From Promerops cafer (taxonomy: Eukaryota; Chordata; Aves; Passeriformes; Nectariniidae): a stretch of 64,000 nt of DNA. The stretch is from contig VZSE01010018.1 of NCBI GenBank assembly GCA_013398275.1, forward strand, positions 1,123,256 to 1,187,255, written 5' to 3'. The notes under the pieces were generated by a model. The model was not told where the DNA came from. It was given only the letters and a program-made list of their open reading frames with translations, and ran no database searches. How positions within the stretch are numbered: position 1 is the first letter of the stretch; each line of letters starts with the position of its first letter. Of this stretch, positions 13,801 to 27,101 are shown in pieces. A program made the position numbers and the translations under genes.

Positions 13801-16800
13801 TTAACTGTAAGCAGACACAGACTGTGTTCTGATCTTAGAAGAACTTTTTACCTTCATCAATAAGACAAAAAAAACTTTTCCAGACATGTTGCTGAAGTGC
13901 TCCATTTCACGCCTGAGTGTGAAAATATGTGTACAGACACATGAGAAAATCAGAAAAGTGCTTGATAAAATTTATCTTATGGACGAGAAGCTGACCATGC
14001 AGGTGTAAGTCAGGCTGGCCCTTGAAAGCACAGCTGTGACACACAGCACATGTGACACCTCCATGTACAAGCTGCTGGGCACTAAATGTTAATGTACACA
14101 GCAGAGATCTTCCACATGACAAATTTGATCATCAGGATGATGAGAAGAATATTCATACACTTAGGAATATGCAATTAAAAACAATTAATGCAGGGAAATA
14201 CAGGTTACTGAGAAAACATCCTGAGCACCTTAGTTGATACTCAGCTGTGATACATGACAAACACTCACCTTTTTGGATTATTGAGAGATTTCAGCTTCAT
14301 CTGAAGAATCCTAAGCTTGTGTTTTGGGCCTATTAAAGTCTTCGTAGAAAAGGTCAAGGAAATTTTTGCAATTTTTTCAATGTCTCGGTGAAATCCAGTC
14401 AGTATTTGGACTCTTTTATATTGCTGAAATGTTGAAGCTTCACTAAAGAAAAATATTTATTCAGGCTTTTGTTGGCTGAGTAATATTCATTATTGCTAAG
14501 TATTATTATTTATCTGGGAAATCTTGTGAGATGTATCAACTTTGAGCACTCAGAACGAGGACAGCTAGAAAAGGATTCAAACCAAGCAAGGACCTGGCAA
14601 AGGATTGTTTCAGTGAGAGGGCATTGAGCCACAATGACACTGAGCCACATCCAGGAAATGGGGCCATGGCCAAGTCTTAACAAACTCAGGATACTTTTTA
14701 AACTTGCAAGCTAACAAGTTAAAAGGTTTAGGAAACTCAGAAAATTAGTCCTATAAAGTGATAAAAAAAAAAAAGATTTAAAGACAAAGAACAACATACC
14801 TATTCCTCTGTGACTCTACTGTGTTTCCAGCATAGTCTATTATTTTAAGTTTAATGAAACCTCTCCTAATGCTTTTATTCCAGGTAGTAATGTCCAGTAA
14901 GTAGTTATACACTGCAGGAAGAAATAGGAAATCATGAGAGTCAAAGAATGATCTCAACAGGAAACAGTTGGTATTACTACCCTGTTAAATGCATTCACTG
15001 GTAGATGATAGCAATAGTGACTCTACTTTTACACTATCTGTTCAAAGGAGAATGAAAAGCTGAGCTGCTGCTGACCTGCCTTGTGCCCTCAGAAACCCTG
15101 ACCTGGCCTTCTGTAGCCATCACCACTATTGGAACCACACACCTTTACTGCTCCCAGTCAGGACACCAAGTAAAACTTCCTTTATTTTTTGGCATGTTGC
15201 TTATTATCATTCTCTCCTAAAAGACCAAGCCTCATATGAGGCCTTGTCTTGCTCAAGTTCACAATTTCCCTTCTTTTTAAGACCTCTTGCTCATTTCTGT
15301 TTCCTCAGGTTTCCAAATATCTAATAATTAAGGCTTTAATTAATAAATACACTCTTTTTCAGACTGGTTTGTTTTGCTTCCTGACTCTGCATATTTTTTT
15401 TTCTTCTTGATTTTGCATATTTTCCTTTAAATGTATACTGTCATCACAATGTTTCTTATTCTGCTCCATATGCCTCCTCCAATCTTTGATAATATTTCTC
15501 TCCCTCTTTTCTCCCTTCTACCACCATCAGAGAGGGGCAGGGGAGAACAGTAGTAACAGGTTTGGGTTGAGCTGAAAGACACTGAGGAGTTATTTTACAT
15601 AAATTTTATGTGAAAAAAATTATGTAAAATCCATCACTTCATTCATCTCTCCTCAATCCTTTGGAAGATACAGTGATGTCAGCAAGCATGACTAGGACCA
15701 TGTGTCTCTGGTCACAAAACTTGCCAAGATGATGGACAAAACTAATGGGAAAACCTAACTGCACATGAATTCCCTGTCAGCCTATCTCCATACCCTCAAT
15801 GAAAGAACCTTAAACATAACTAATTAGAAGTGTCTGTTGCACTTGTTCAGGGCACTAAAGTCTTTTAATACAAACAGAAATTGGATGAGAATCTAGGATG
15901 GACCTACATAGGTAGGTAGATATCTAAACTGCTGCAGCTGAAGCCCATGCCATGAGAGCTCATTGCCACAGAGTCTAACTCTGAAGTGGTCAGCTGAGTT
16001 TTCCCTTCACTGTTTCACTCCTGGGGAGACACGGAGTAGCTTTAGTTGACTGCAGGGTGATCTCCTCCTGGGGTGGAACACAGAGGTGTCTCTTTTTTGT
16101 CCCCCACCCAGGGCAGTCTCGCTTCCCTTTCCTGCTCTCTGAAAATGGCAGCATTGATCCCATCTAAGCAGGTTCCATCAATCCAGCTTTTGCTCTCCCA
16201 CTTGATTCTCATTTTCTGGCTTCCTTCTTCCTCTTGGCAGTCCATCCCATTACTTTTAAAGCTACATTTCTTTCCCAGTTCACATAGTATTACTTTCTCT
16301 TTTGCCACCATCATTCTTCTTCTTCCTCCAGTCTGTGAACTGACCCTTAGTTCATGGTTTTTCACATCATTTCACACAGTGGCTAACACTAACTTGCTAC
16401 TTTTAACATGTTTTCACTCCAGATCAGCTAAAAAATAACAGTAATAAATTTTTATAATGAGGTTTTATATATGTATTTAGTCACTCACTGCAGAATGGGT
16501 CTTGGCCCGAGGTATCAAAGTAAGCTTTTGTTGGTGAACTATATGGTATCAACAGTTTTTTCCATCTATCAGCATGATAACCTGAAATCCAAAATTAAAT
16601 ATTTCATTTCAGGCATTTAGCAAAATCATCATACACATATGTTTGCCCAAAAGAATCTCACACAGTGATAAATTTGGCTTTAATTTTCTTAAATATCCTC
16701 TGAGAAAGAAAACTGACTAGAAGAAAGAAGGAATCCTCTGAGTGTAACAGACTGTAGTATGCAAGTATTTAATTCCTCTAATATATTAGTATCACTAAAG

Positions 16801-19800
16801 TTGCCATAATGTAATAGTTACCTCTTTAGTCTAGAAACTAACTCCAAAAAGTAGTACTTAAAAAATCCTGCAGAGGTAATAAAAACAAACCCAAATATGT
16901 AGCCCACATATTTGCAGAGAGCACTTACAGAATAGCTTTCCTTTCTTTCTTTTGAATCATTAAATATTTTAAAATTCTTTAGCCTATTTGTAGATATTGT
17001 TTGATAAAATATAAGATGCTCTGCAAACCCCCTAAGCTCATGGATTTAATGTAGAAAGAAATTTATACAATGCCATGATTATTGTCTTTGGGGCTTGATA
17101 ACAGTTCTTGTTTCTAGAATGGATAAACAGTTCCTAGAACTGTTCTTTCCCTGTTAATCTCTCTAACTAGACTGGACAAGGAGGGCTAATTCCAGGCTGC
17201 AGAGCTGCCACTGCAAAGCAGGAAGCAGGAAAGATTGCAGCAGAAGGATGCTGCTTCTCCACTCAGTTCCCAGACTCAGCAGCTGACTGGGGAAATATTT
17301 CTCCACCTCTACCTAGGGCATTCTGTCCAAGTGCATCAGGCATGGCTAATAACCATGTTGGGGAAGTCCTGGAGTCTTTCTGTCCCACTATAAAGGCTCA
17401 TTATGGTTGGGTTTTTTTATAAAATAGCACACAGATTGATCTATGTTTTTTTCTTCTAACCTGATCTAACTAATATAGCATGCACATCCCAGCATAAGGG
17501 TGCAAAAAAAAGACACGACACAAATTAACTTCTAATTATGTATTTTTAGAATTTCATTCTTAAGAAAACCCTGCCAATTAAGAAATACTCACACTATGTA
17601 GCTCTTTTCAAACTGCACCTGGATCCTCTCTAAAAGCAACAAACCCCCAAAACAATTAAAATCCCTTCCAAATAAAATCTTGATTCCAAAGGAAGAGTGA
17701 AAAAACCCACGAAGTTGCTTTAAACATTATTACTCTGTAATAAAAACCACAGGTCCTCTAGGGATCATAAGACACTCTTAAAGCCTGAAGTGATGAACTA
17801 AGCAAAAGCAGTTTCTCTCTAGAAAGGGGAAACACTGAATCCATTCCAGACTGGAAAGCATAAAGACCAAAGAGTAGGAACATTCAACACCTGATCCTAA
17901 CAGAGATGACTTTAAAGCAGACAAAACCATGAACTTTAAACTACTTTAACTTCCCAGGAAATCTCACCCAGCCCAGAACAAATATGGTAACACTTACCCA
18001 GTACTGGGCAGGACATTGGCTGGAAAGCATCACAATCAACACATTTTCCTCTCTTGTAATCCAAATAAGAGTCACAAGGATATGTTATTATGTCACACTT
18101 GCTTTTCAAAGATGATAAGAAGAGGAAGACAGATCTCTGATGGTCACATTTAAAATACTGAAATCCTTCAGGGAAGAAAAAGAGAAGAAATATAAAAAGA
18201 ATATTTAATAATTTTTATTAATGAAAAAAAATGTATAAATAGAATCATAGAATGGTTTGGGTTGGAAGGGACCTTAAATATCATCTTGGTCCAACCCCTC
18301 TGCCATGGGCAGGGACACCTTCCACTACACCAGGTTGTTCAGAGCCCCATCCAACCTGGCCTTGAACACTTCCAGGGTTCATCCTGTGGAACATCCACAA
18401 CTTCTCCATGAAACATGTGCCCGTGCTTTATCACTCTCTGAGTTACAGTTTTGGCCAAAAAAAATTACCATGAGGAACACTTCAGAGATTCTTCTCTCTA
18501 GTTTTCTGGGGAAATAAATTCCTTCCTTTCTTGACAAAGCAAACTTTGGGAATTGTAGAGATGAGGATTGTGCTGGCTTAAGGGACTCTCCCATACTCAC
18601 AGAAACACAAGTGGAAGCCTTATGCCTTAGCAGCAGCTCTAGCTGGTAGCAGCACTGTGCAAATTAGTAATGGGAAACTGGCAAGATTTTCTTGGGTCTT
18701 CAAAGAGATAGGAGCAGTTGTTGGTTGTTGTGAAGTTATTTATTGCATGAATACATCAGTCTTGAAGGTGAAGAGTTTAAAGTGTTAAAATTCATGCTAA
18801 AAGCTTTCTGGCAAAGAGTCCCAAGCAGAAGCAGCAGCAGCAGCAGCTACCCAGAATAGAGTCTCAAGCAGAAAAAACAGCAGCAACAGCCCCAAGCTTT
18901 CCTTCTTTTCTTGTTGATGTCATTATTGTTCACTCACTCTAATACAGGGCTTTTTATCCATAAATTATCTAATCAGCTAAGAACACAATTCTAAAACATT
19001 CTTTCTACACCAATTTAAGCTTAATTTTAAAGTGGAAAACACTACAAAGGTAGTGTCAGTTCTTACACAAAATCTTCGCATACAGCTCTATCTGTTCTAC
19101 CTAGAAATGCAAGCAATGTTCTGCTATGTTTTTGTTATGTCTGGACCTAAGTTACTGAACTTTAGGTTTTAGGGCTTTACTAGCTAATACAGTTTCTTAA
19201 GGCAATTAAAATATATTTCTGCTTACTTGAAACTAAAACTTGCACTTCTATTTCATGTCTGTGTGGCTTAATATATTTTAATTTCTCTAAAGGCTTTAAT
19301 TCAATCCCTGCATTTCTCTCTCTCCCTGAGGACTCAGGGAGGTTTCTATCTTATGCATTCCAACAGGAAACACCGACAGAAACAAACATATCCAAAAGAG
19401 TAAACAAAAATAATTGCCAGCAACCTTGCCTAACACTCATGGAAGTTGAAATAAGCAAAATTCTGCATCAAAAGATCATTTCATAAATTTGTTTTCATCC
19501 TAGAGCCTAAAAGACATATCCAACACCAAAACCTGGTTCATCATTGCCAGCCAGGTGGAACCTAAAACACAGTGGGGACTTGGAAGCCTTGCCTTCCATG
19601 TCACAGGCAAGGGATCCTGCCCAAATCTCTGGGACACAGACACCTTCCCCCATGCCTGGACCCATATAACCAAGGAAAAATAATGATCAGTATATGCAGG
19701 CTGTATGTATAATACAATAACATAATTCCATCATGCCAGTATTAATGATATGATGGGATATGTATGTTACAGCAAGATTATTTTCAAATATCTTTACTAT

Positions 19801-22800
19801 TTTTCTTTTGCTGAATAGGGATGGAAAAGAAAGAATACAGTCTCAGGTCCCATATTACTGACTAAGTGTAGTGTACATCCAATTCAATTTAACCTTTTTT
19901 GATTTGATCTCAAATTTTTCTTCTCATTAAATAAACACATTTTTATTTACCACTGAAAGGTGTTTTTGGACAACCAGGCTGATCCATTCCTCCATTTGGA
20001 TAGAAATCAATGGTTCCTAAAGGCTTCTTGAAACCTAGCACTAAAGTAAAAACATCATGAATGAAAAAAAAAAAACATAAACAGAATTATGAAGGCAATT
20101 ATTTATCATCACATTCACTCCAAAAATCATGGAGGTATTAAAGAAAATTTTTACAATAATACCTTTTTTTTTTTTTTTTTTACTGTAAACCAAAGTCATA
20201 CTATGAGGTAAAAGTCAAGGGTTTTTTCTCTTTAAGAAAATTATATATATGTAAAATGCTGTACACAAATATATACAAAATTGTGTAAGATTTCTACTGC
20301 TGCAAAAGGGAAAGAACAGAAACAGCTGTAACTGAGATATTATTTACATAAATAAGTTTATGAAATTCATGTTCTCTCCAGCAACCAAAATTCTTTCTAG
20401 TGCAATTTTCATTAGAGTAAAATTTTCCATTTTTTGCAAGACATTGGATTTTGAAGTACACTTATATTAGCAATAAATCAAAGTAGGAAAATCTGTATCT
20501 GTCCTATAAAAGTAAGCAAAATTCCATGAGTAAGAGTTAATTCAATCTGACCTACCTTTCTTTTTACCACTCATTATCTTTATTCACATAATGGCAACAT
20601 TACAAAAATTGGTATTTCAAAGCCTCACATATAAATTTGTATAGGAAAATGCTTAAATTTTAATATTGTTAAAGAATCTGATATGAAGCTACACAAATAA
20701 TGGGACAATTGTGGTATTAAAGGTTTAGTTATGGTTTTGAGGAAAAAATGAAACCAGAGATTAAAGCATAGATGAAGCAAACTTTACAATGTTCTTCTTT
20801 TTAATCTTACAGTAACATGATTTAGTATTTTAAGCAGTGGCTCTGGTGTACTAAGTTGATACAGCAGAGCCTGACTGCCTCAGAAGGGATTAATTCAGTG
20901 AAAACCATGTTCTAACAACCTCTGTGTTCATACACACTTGCACAGCAAAAGAACATTCATGTTAACACAAAATATTCTCCCTCAGCACTATCTGGATGTT
21001 ACTGAAACAGCTTATCCCTTCTCTTTTGCTTTCCTGCCTTTCCTCAAGCTGAAATAGGCAATTCAAGGCTATGTTGTTACCATCAATATCTGAATGGATT
21101 ACGTCCACAAACTGTGCATCAGTAGGATCCAGTCTGCGCTCTGGTGGTTCTCCAGTGAATGAAGGGCCTGCTGGATCCAGCCCTGAATAAAAACAACATT
21201 TGCATCATAAACCCCGGGCTCCTTCTACAGATATATAAAAGACCAACATCAGCATTATTCAGCAGTGATTCTTCATTTTCTTGGTATAAAAATTTTAAAA
21301 AAGCATAATTTTTCTCTTCAACTTGCTAAGAAAAGCAAAGATTCCTACCACAAGAATGATCAACCCATATGTATGAATTTCTCTCTTTCCATAACTAGAT
21401 GTGCTCATCTCCATTTTATTCAGATGAATATAAGCCAACAGCATTGGGGATCAAATCAGGAGAATTTGTTTTGTGCTTTTCCCCAGAAAATACCATACCT
21501 ATTATACACTTCATAAAACCAAAATGCACACTATAACTGCTCTCATCTCCAGAACACAACCAGTCAGACACTCAGGCAGCATATCATTTAACTTAAGTGG
21601 CATCTAGATGTAGCACTCAATTTTCATTTGAGAGACTTGAGGTAACCAGGTTGGAAACTTTAATCTGTAATTTATTTCCTGAAATCAGACTTGCCCAATT
21701 TCCTGAACTGCTATCAGGGCTATATTTTTCCTCTTGTATGTCATTAAATTTCAGTTCTTGTTTGTCAATGTCTCAGTGCTCTGACAACAATACAAGGTAC
21801 AATAAAATATGTGCACTGGGATTAAAAACCTTACCTGTAATTCTGCCAAGTTTGCCATTATACTTCTGGCCAACAAAACCAGCTACATGAGCACCAAGAC
21901 TAACTCCAATCATATACAGAGAGTCAAGAGAAGCTCCACCCGCCTATCAGGGGGAAAAGAACACCAAAGCCAGTCACACACAGAATTAACAGAACAGAAA
22001 TCCATAGGCTGATTTAGTGTTCACTTTTTGCCAGTACTTTAAATTATATGTCTAACTTTCTAGCTCTAAAAAAAAAAAAAACCAAAAGGATATTATGAAG
22101 TTCCTTTCAGTTTGCAATTCTGTATTAGTTAACATGTAGAAATTATGAAATTCTTTAACTAGAAAAATGTAAAAAGGAAGCTTGAGTCACATTTCTCCTG
22201 AAATGCCACATTAGTTAGAAAGGGAGCAGGGAAGGGAAGAGGAAGACATTTATCAGATATAAGAAAGTTAAACCAAAACTATGAATGGAAAAAAAAATTC
22301 TTGCCCTGCTTTGTCCTTCCAATAAAAAAAAAATTAAAAACATAATGCCATTAACAAATACTTACGCCACACAACTGCTGAATAATGGTGCCAAATGCAC
22401 GCCTTAAAATGCCTATTCTACAAAGCAGGCAGTATTCAAAAAAACCCAAATTAAAATCTACTGAAGAACTCTAAAACAGTGTCTGCTGACCTAGTTAGAA
22501 TTCCTGCAAAATGATGGGGTGACACACAGAATCTGAAATATGAGTATGTCTCAAAATGAATTAGAAAGGCCTCACAACAGCTTGTAAGTGTGAAAGTGAT
22601 AGCTGTGGGACACTACAGACCCCCCACACCATCACTTTCAGGGCTCACACACACTGTCACTGTTTGCCAGGCAGATCTGTAAACAGCAATTAACTTAATT
22701 AATCTTTTTATAGCTTAATTTTTTTTTTATTCCATAACAATAAATCTACTGGCACAATTGCAAATTGCTATCACTGTATCTAGTCCCAGAGGACAGATTC

Positions 22801-25800
22801 TGATAGGCTTTCTCTCCTTTCACCTCAGCCTTTCTCAAAACATTGGATGCTTATCTCAAATTCCAAGTGAATATTTTTTTACTACACAGCATTCAAAATT
22901 TCTGAGAATGGCTGAGAAATAAGTGGTGAGAAAAGACAAAAATTCAAGTGACAAATCAGACAATGGCACAAATAACATCATGACACATTTTGTTCATTGG
23001 ATCAAGCAATAAATCTAAAGCCCAGTTAAGACCACTTGCATCAACTATGGTTTCAGAAACTGCCTCTAGAGACAAGACGTTTATACCATTTTGGAATTAA
23101 TATTTATATATTTTCCAGTGGTTTATTTCTCATTTAAAACCTTTATCTATAGTAGATTAATAGTAAAAAGAGTAGTGCAATGCCTTTGTAAAATGTTTAT
23201 GCAAAATATTTATGTTTTGTTTAAAACTGCATACTATTTGAACATGTCTCCCTTCACTTCCCCACTGCTGAATTCACTCTTTCCAAAAGACCTAAAACTT
23301 CCAGGTGGTTCAAGAAATCAGATGCACTTTCAGGCACATTTCAGTGAAAGGGAAATAAGAACTCAGGTGAAGTCAAATATATGCAATAATAACTGCATGT
23401 AAAGTTAGTAATACCTCTATAAAGAAATGTGATTTGATATTGTTCACTGGACTTCTCTACAGATATATTTTAAGTATCCATTCCCACTCAAACCATGCTT
23501 TTTACACCTATTCAGAACAGATGCAAAGCTCTGCCTTACCAGCATCTGGTCAACATAATTCTTCAGTATTTCTGCAACTTTTCTGCAGTTTTCCACAGCA
23601 GTTATGTAATTCACAGTGGTAGCACCACGATTCCAATCAACTATAATGAGATTAATATCCTCTGAAGACAGTAAAAGCTTCTTCATGTCGCCCAGCCATG
23701 CCGGAGGAGATCCCGTTGGCCTGAAGCCATGAATAACAAAGACAGTTTTTTTGGTTGTATTCAGGTACTCAGATGCAGTAACGTTGTGTTCAATGAGTCT
23801 CTCAGAACAATCTCGATTTTCCCTTGTGTATAGGAGCAGCTGAACATGGAGTTCTGTTCCATACAAAGCATTGCCTATGTTAAGGTCTGTAAATTCGGGA
23901 CATTTTTGTTCCTCATCTGAAAAAGATGAAAATGTTAAGACAGTCATTTGATGCGCTGGGCTACCTGAAATACCACCTCTTCACATTTCTTCCCATATCT
24001 TTTTCTGCTGAAGGTGGAGAACTTCCATTTTCTTTACTCTTGACCTTTGGAAAGAGGTGTTAAAACATGCACTGAACAAGGAACCACAGTTTAACTAATG
24101 ACTCTGCAGATACCACTATGCTCCTCTGAACCCTTCAAATGTAAAATTATCCTAATTTTTCCTGAACAGTGTATTTTCTCCTTATAAGTATTAACTAGTG
24201 GTCAGTGTTGATAAGATCCTTTACTTCACCATCAAAGGCAGGTTCTCAGAATTTTTTCACAACAAGTGTGTGCTGTATAAACAGGAAGGCTGTTGTGGTT
24301 GTTTCTTCCTCTTTGGGCCAGGGTGGCTGTGCTGCCAATCCTTAGACCTTATTTGTTTGATCTAGCAATAAGAAAAAGCTGACAAAACAGGAATGATCCA
24401 GAACCCTTTCCTAGCTTTGGATCACCATAACGGCACCATTACCAAGAAACAAAGGCAGAAGAAACAAAGAATCTTGCTCTGAGTTTGAAAAAATAAGAAT
24501 TAAGGTCAGTGTACATAATGGCACAAGGCAAACAGTAAGATTTAGCATTTCTAGCATGTCTATACTTGGACAGTTAGGGTGTACCATATTAAGCTGGTCA
24601 ACAAGAGGATGGAGATTTTCAAGAGTCTAAAAAGACTAAATTTCTCCCCTGTCTCATTATCAATATCCAAAGTTCACACTTTAAAGACATCTTTTGGCTA
24701 CTGAGGTCACATTGTGTAGATAAACCACTTCAGGACTCTGGGCAGAAGACCAACGCCTGTCACAGATCTTCTGCCTTTCACCCCTTTCACATCTTTCACC
24801 TCTTAGCCTCTTCAACTTTGCTATGGTGTTAGTTGTTTTTTTGGCCAAGGTTTTTGGCCCATCTCTTGATTTCTAGTGGATTACATTACTTTATACAAGA
24901 CTTTTGTCTCTCTGGTGCTTAATGGCACCTTTCTCAACTCTTCCATCATTAAAATCTTTGCAAAACAGGTCACTTTCAGAAAAAACAAAAGTGAGAAAAG
25001 AAGGAGTGTCTTCTCAGTTCCTTAAAAATAATAAAAAACCCCAAACTGAATTTCTCAGATTTTTTGAGTCATAAGAGAAGTAGTTCCAGCTCTCCTTTTC
25101 CCAGAGAACAGCTTGCAGGCAGAACCAAATCCACCACATCTGAGATGGACAGCAAGCCTGCAGCCTTCTTAAAGCTGCAAAAGGCAAGTGTGGGTGGCTT
25201 CCAAGGCATCTGAAATACGTGTTCAATACTACAGGTCAGGTCTAAGCAAAGCTAAACAATGTGAATTATGGCATTCAAGGTGCAGTAAAGATTCAGTAAA
25301 GGCACTAAAGACACTAATTCACTAATTTAGGAAATTAGACCAATCACCTCTAATGCCAAACCATGTAACTACAAGGACTAGATTGGTCACCTCTGGGCTG
25401 GACATCACAAAAAATCATGGATATAGTCCAAACAAGAGCAGACTTGAAGTTACACAGTGTTAAAAATAACCTGAAACTCCCCGCTGCAAATCAACCAGAC
25501 AAAAGTTTCATGCCTAGCATCATGTTATGACAGTAACTACAATTATTACATGGAGAAAAACACAGAATTATATTTAAAAATAAATACCACTGTTTTCCTC
25601 ATTTAAGCATATAATAATATAAGTAACTTTAACTGAGATTACTAGACAGATTATTAACCAACAAGTGATACAGGAAGGGAATTCACTGAATTCCTTGGAT
25701 TTATCCAAGAAGTTCTGAAACTGAGAACTGTTCAGCTGAAGTGGACTTTTATTTAATAAAAATAATAATCAAGAACCTGGTAAAATGTTATGCATGTGAC

Positions 25801-27101
25801 ATGATCCTGAGATGTTAACAATATGTGTCACATTTGATTTCTGGTTTTCATATATTTGTATATTATGATAAAACTAGAATATGAATTACATTACAGTGGC
25901 TTCATCTACAAAGTGAAAATAAAAACCAGTCACTTGATTATAGTTTCAAAGTTACAACGTGAAACTCTCATTTTGCCTGATGTGGTCGTTAAATCCAAGT
26001 TTAATCACTGATCCTTAAAATTCACTCTTTCATATCTAAAATAGAAAAGATTAATGCTAAGATATTGCTCTGTATCCCTTTAAATATTTTGATTTTTTTT
26101 AATCATTTGATTGGTAGAAATAAAAATTACTTCTTCTAAAACCAGTGGAATGACAGTGAGATAAACCAGACACAATCTGTTCCATGGAAGTGAGAAATCT
26201 ATCACAAGGAAATTATTTTAACTGCCAGACCTATTTACTAGCTGGCAATGTCAAAGGGAAGCAACTCGTTTACTCTTGGCTGTGAAATGACAGAGGTTAT
26301 TCTTTCAAAAGTAAATAGAGAATAAAACCAAAATGATGATGTTTGTACTGTGCAATTAGGTAAGTACTACAAATGGGTTTATAAATTTAATACTTTGAAT
26401 TGTTTAGTGAGGAGTCATAGGGGGAAGTTTTTCAGACTCCTGTTTCTCAGTGAATACTGGAAGCTATACCCAGCTGCCCTTGGTGCACTCTTGTTGGAGT
26501 ACTCACTCTTTTCTGTGCAATCAAAACATACACATAGGCATTGGGCTGTTACACATGCATTCTAAGCAAGTTAATGTATAATTGTAACTTTCCTGTGAAC
26601 GTTTGTAAGCATTTTAATTATCTTGTGTGATTGAAAAGGGGAAAATCTTAAGTGAAGAGTCTTTTTTGTAACTAAATTTTACTATTTAAAAATGTAACAT
26701 ATAACTTGAAAATCTAGGCACCCATCACATCAGCAACAACCAATAAACTCACATTACTATATTAAGACTATTTTATGATTACGTCTACTTTGTACAAAGT
26801 GCACATACCTGAGCAGGTCTCTGGGCAAAGTACAGCCAGAGATAAAGTATCAGGCTTGGTTCTATTTACTTTAAAACAAAAACTTATGTCTCAGTTTCAA
26901 AGTTATTGAATTCTTTTTACTAATCATCTGCTCTATTAGGCATAATTCATAAGATTTTATCTTAATCTTTTGTACAATTTAAATGAAGGAATATTCATCT
27001 GTTTAATGTTTGATTAAAGATTCTACATCACAAGTAAGCTAATGGCTCTTACCTGATTTCACCCAGTATACCAAACAGATGAAGAAACACAATTTCAGCA
27101 T
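10705..27101 (-). CDS. LIPI: Lipase member I, PA-PLA1-type secreted lipase (10 exons)
   Basis: Predicted secreted lipase of the LIPH/LIPI branch, which in mammals is a phosphatidic-acid-selective phospholipase A1 making 2-acyl lysophosphatidic acid at the cell surface. Coding exons on the minus strand, in gene order: 27101-27053, 23916-23540, 21943-21835, 21182-21081, 20040-19951, 18165-17998, 16581-16489, 14911-14800, 14442-14269, 10810-10705. All junctions have AG/GT sites and join in phase to 459 residues plus stop, close to the roughly 460 of human LIPI. A 16-residue hydrophobic signal peptide is followed by DEEQKCPEF. The oxyanion strand HGFRPTGSP, nucleophile GVSLG (Ser157), Asp181 in GLDPAGP and His251 in CDHQRSV form the triad. 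Only 12 residues lie between the two lid cysteines, the short lid of PA-PLA1 enzymes. A PLAT-like C-terminal domain follows. LIPI is chosen over LIPH because HSPA13 and ABCC13 lie beside it. No disruption was seen. Confidence 0.93.
14269..14442 (-). CDS. LIPI: LIPI exon 9
   Basis: Encodes EASTFQQYKRVQILTGFHRD, then KISLTFSTKTLIGPKHKLR and MKLKSL, typical of the LIPH/LIPI C-terminal domain. Confidence 0.9.
14800..14911 (-). CDS. LIPI: LIPI exon 8
   Basis: Encodes MYNYLLDITTWNKSIRRG, then FIKLKIIDYAGNTVESQ, the start of the PLAT-like C-terminal domain. Donor is GTATGT. Confidence 0.9.
15592..15630. repeat. AT-rich 11-bp inverted repeat in LIPI intron 7
   Basis: ATTTTACATAA (15592-15602) and TTATGTAAAAT (15620-15630) are perfect inverse complements around a 17-nt loop. 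No element is recognised; it may be chance in AT-rich DNA. Confidence 0.45.
16489..16581 (-). CDS. LIPI: LIPI exon 7
   Basis: Encodes GYHADRWKKLL, then SSPTKAYFDTSGQDPFC, matching the family's conserved YFDT..PFC block. It ends one base into Met. Confidence 0.9.
17998..18165 (-). CDS. LIPI: LIPI exon 6, lid end and catalytic histidine
   Basis: Encodes GFQYFKCDHQRSVFLFLSSL, then YPCDSYLDYKRGKCVDC. His251 in CDHQ is the triad base. A CR1 fragment lies only about 75 bp upstream of its acceptor. Confidence 0.92.
18241..18440 (-). repeat. CR1 LINE 3' fragment, minus orientation, in LIPI intron 5
   Basis: Begins with the inverted CR1 3' end 'agaatcatagaatggtttgg', then 'ttggaagggacctta', 'tccaacccctctgccatggg', 'aacctggccttgaacacttc'. 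It becomes unalignable by eye after about 18440. It lies between exon 5 and exon 6, close to the exon 6 acceptor. Confidence 0.85.
18560..19385 (-). mobile_element. Possible solo LTR (ERV) in LIPI intron 5, antisense to plus strand
   Basis: The minus-strand reading begins TGTCGGTGTTTCCTG near 19380 and contains an AATAAATAACTTCAC polyadenylation-like block near 18735-18750, as in an LTR. A CAG-rich patch lies inside (18825-18890). The texture resembles songbird ERV LTRs, but I could not confirm terminal repeats or a target duplication. Ends are approximate. Confidence 0.3.
18825..18893. repeat. Imperfect CAG-rich tract
   Basis: Four or five CAG units in a row, then a second cluster of CAG/CAA units, within LIPI intron 5. 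It is intronic and does not encode a polyglutamine tract of LIPI. Confidence 0.6.
19951..20040 (-). CDS. LIPI: LIPI exon 5
   Basis: Encodes LGFKKPLGTIDFYPNGG and DQPGCPKTPFS. The cysteine in QPGCPK opens the lid loop that closes at Cys249 in exon 6. Confidence 0.92.
21081..21182 (-). CDS. LIPI: LIPI exon 4, catalytic aspartate
   Basis: Encodes LDPAGPSFTGEPPERRLDP through DVIHSDID. Asp181 in GLDPAGP is the acid of the triad. The exon joins exons 3 and 5 in phase. Confidence 0.92.
21835..21943 (-). CDS. LIPI: LIPI exon 3, catalytic serine
   Basis: Encodes GASLDSLYMIGVSLGAHVAG and onward to GRITG. GVSLG holds the nucleophilic Ser157. Acceptor and donor are consensus. Confidence 0.93.
23540..23916 (-). 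CDS. LIPI: LIPI exon 2
   Basis: Residues 17-142. It begins after acceptor TTTTTCAG and ends before GTAAGG. It carries the conserved HGFRPTGSPPAW oxyanion region and VDWNRGATTVNY, hallmarks of this lipase family. NVT at 61-63 and NTT (in 'EYLNTTKK') are possible N-glycosylation sites. Confidence 0.93.
27053..27101 (-). CDS. LIPI: LIPI exon 1, signal peptide
   Basis: Starts at ATG (27101-27099) and encodes MLKLCFFICLVYWVKS, then the first base of an Asp codon, followed by donor GTAAG. The hydrophobic run and the in-phase join to exon 2 (G + AT = Asp) decide this start. The exon is too short to stand out as an open frame and is separated from exon 2 by about 3.1 kb. Confidence 0.85.

Noticed and set aside
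16042..16438. Overlapping 107/121-codon frames on both strands in LIPI intron 7
   Set aside because: No family resemblance and no exon-like splice sites; the flanking LIPI exons already join in phase without it.
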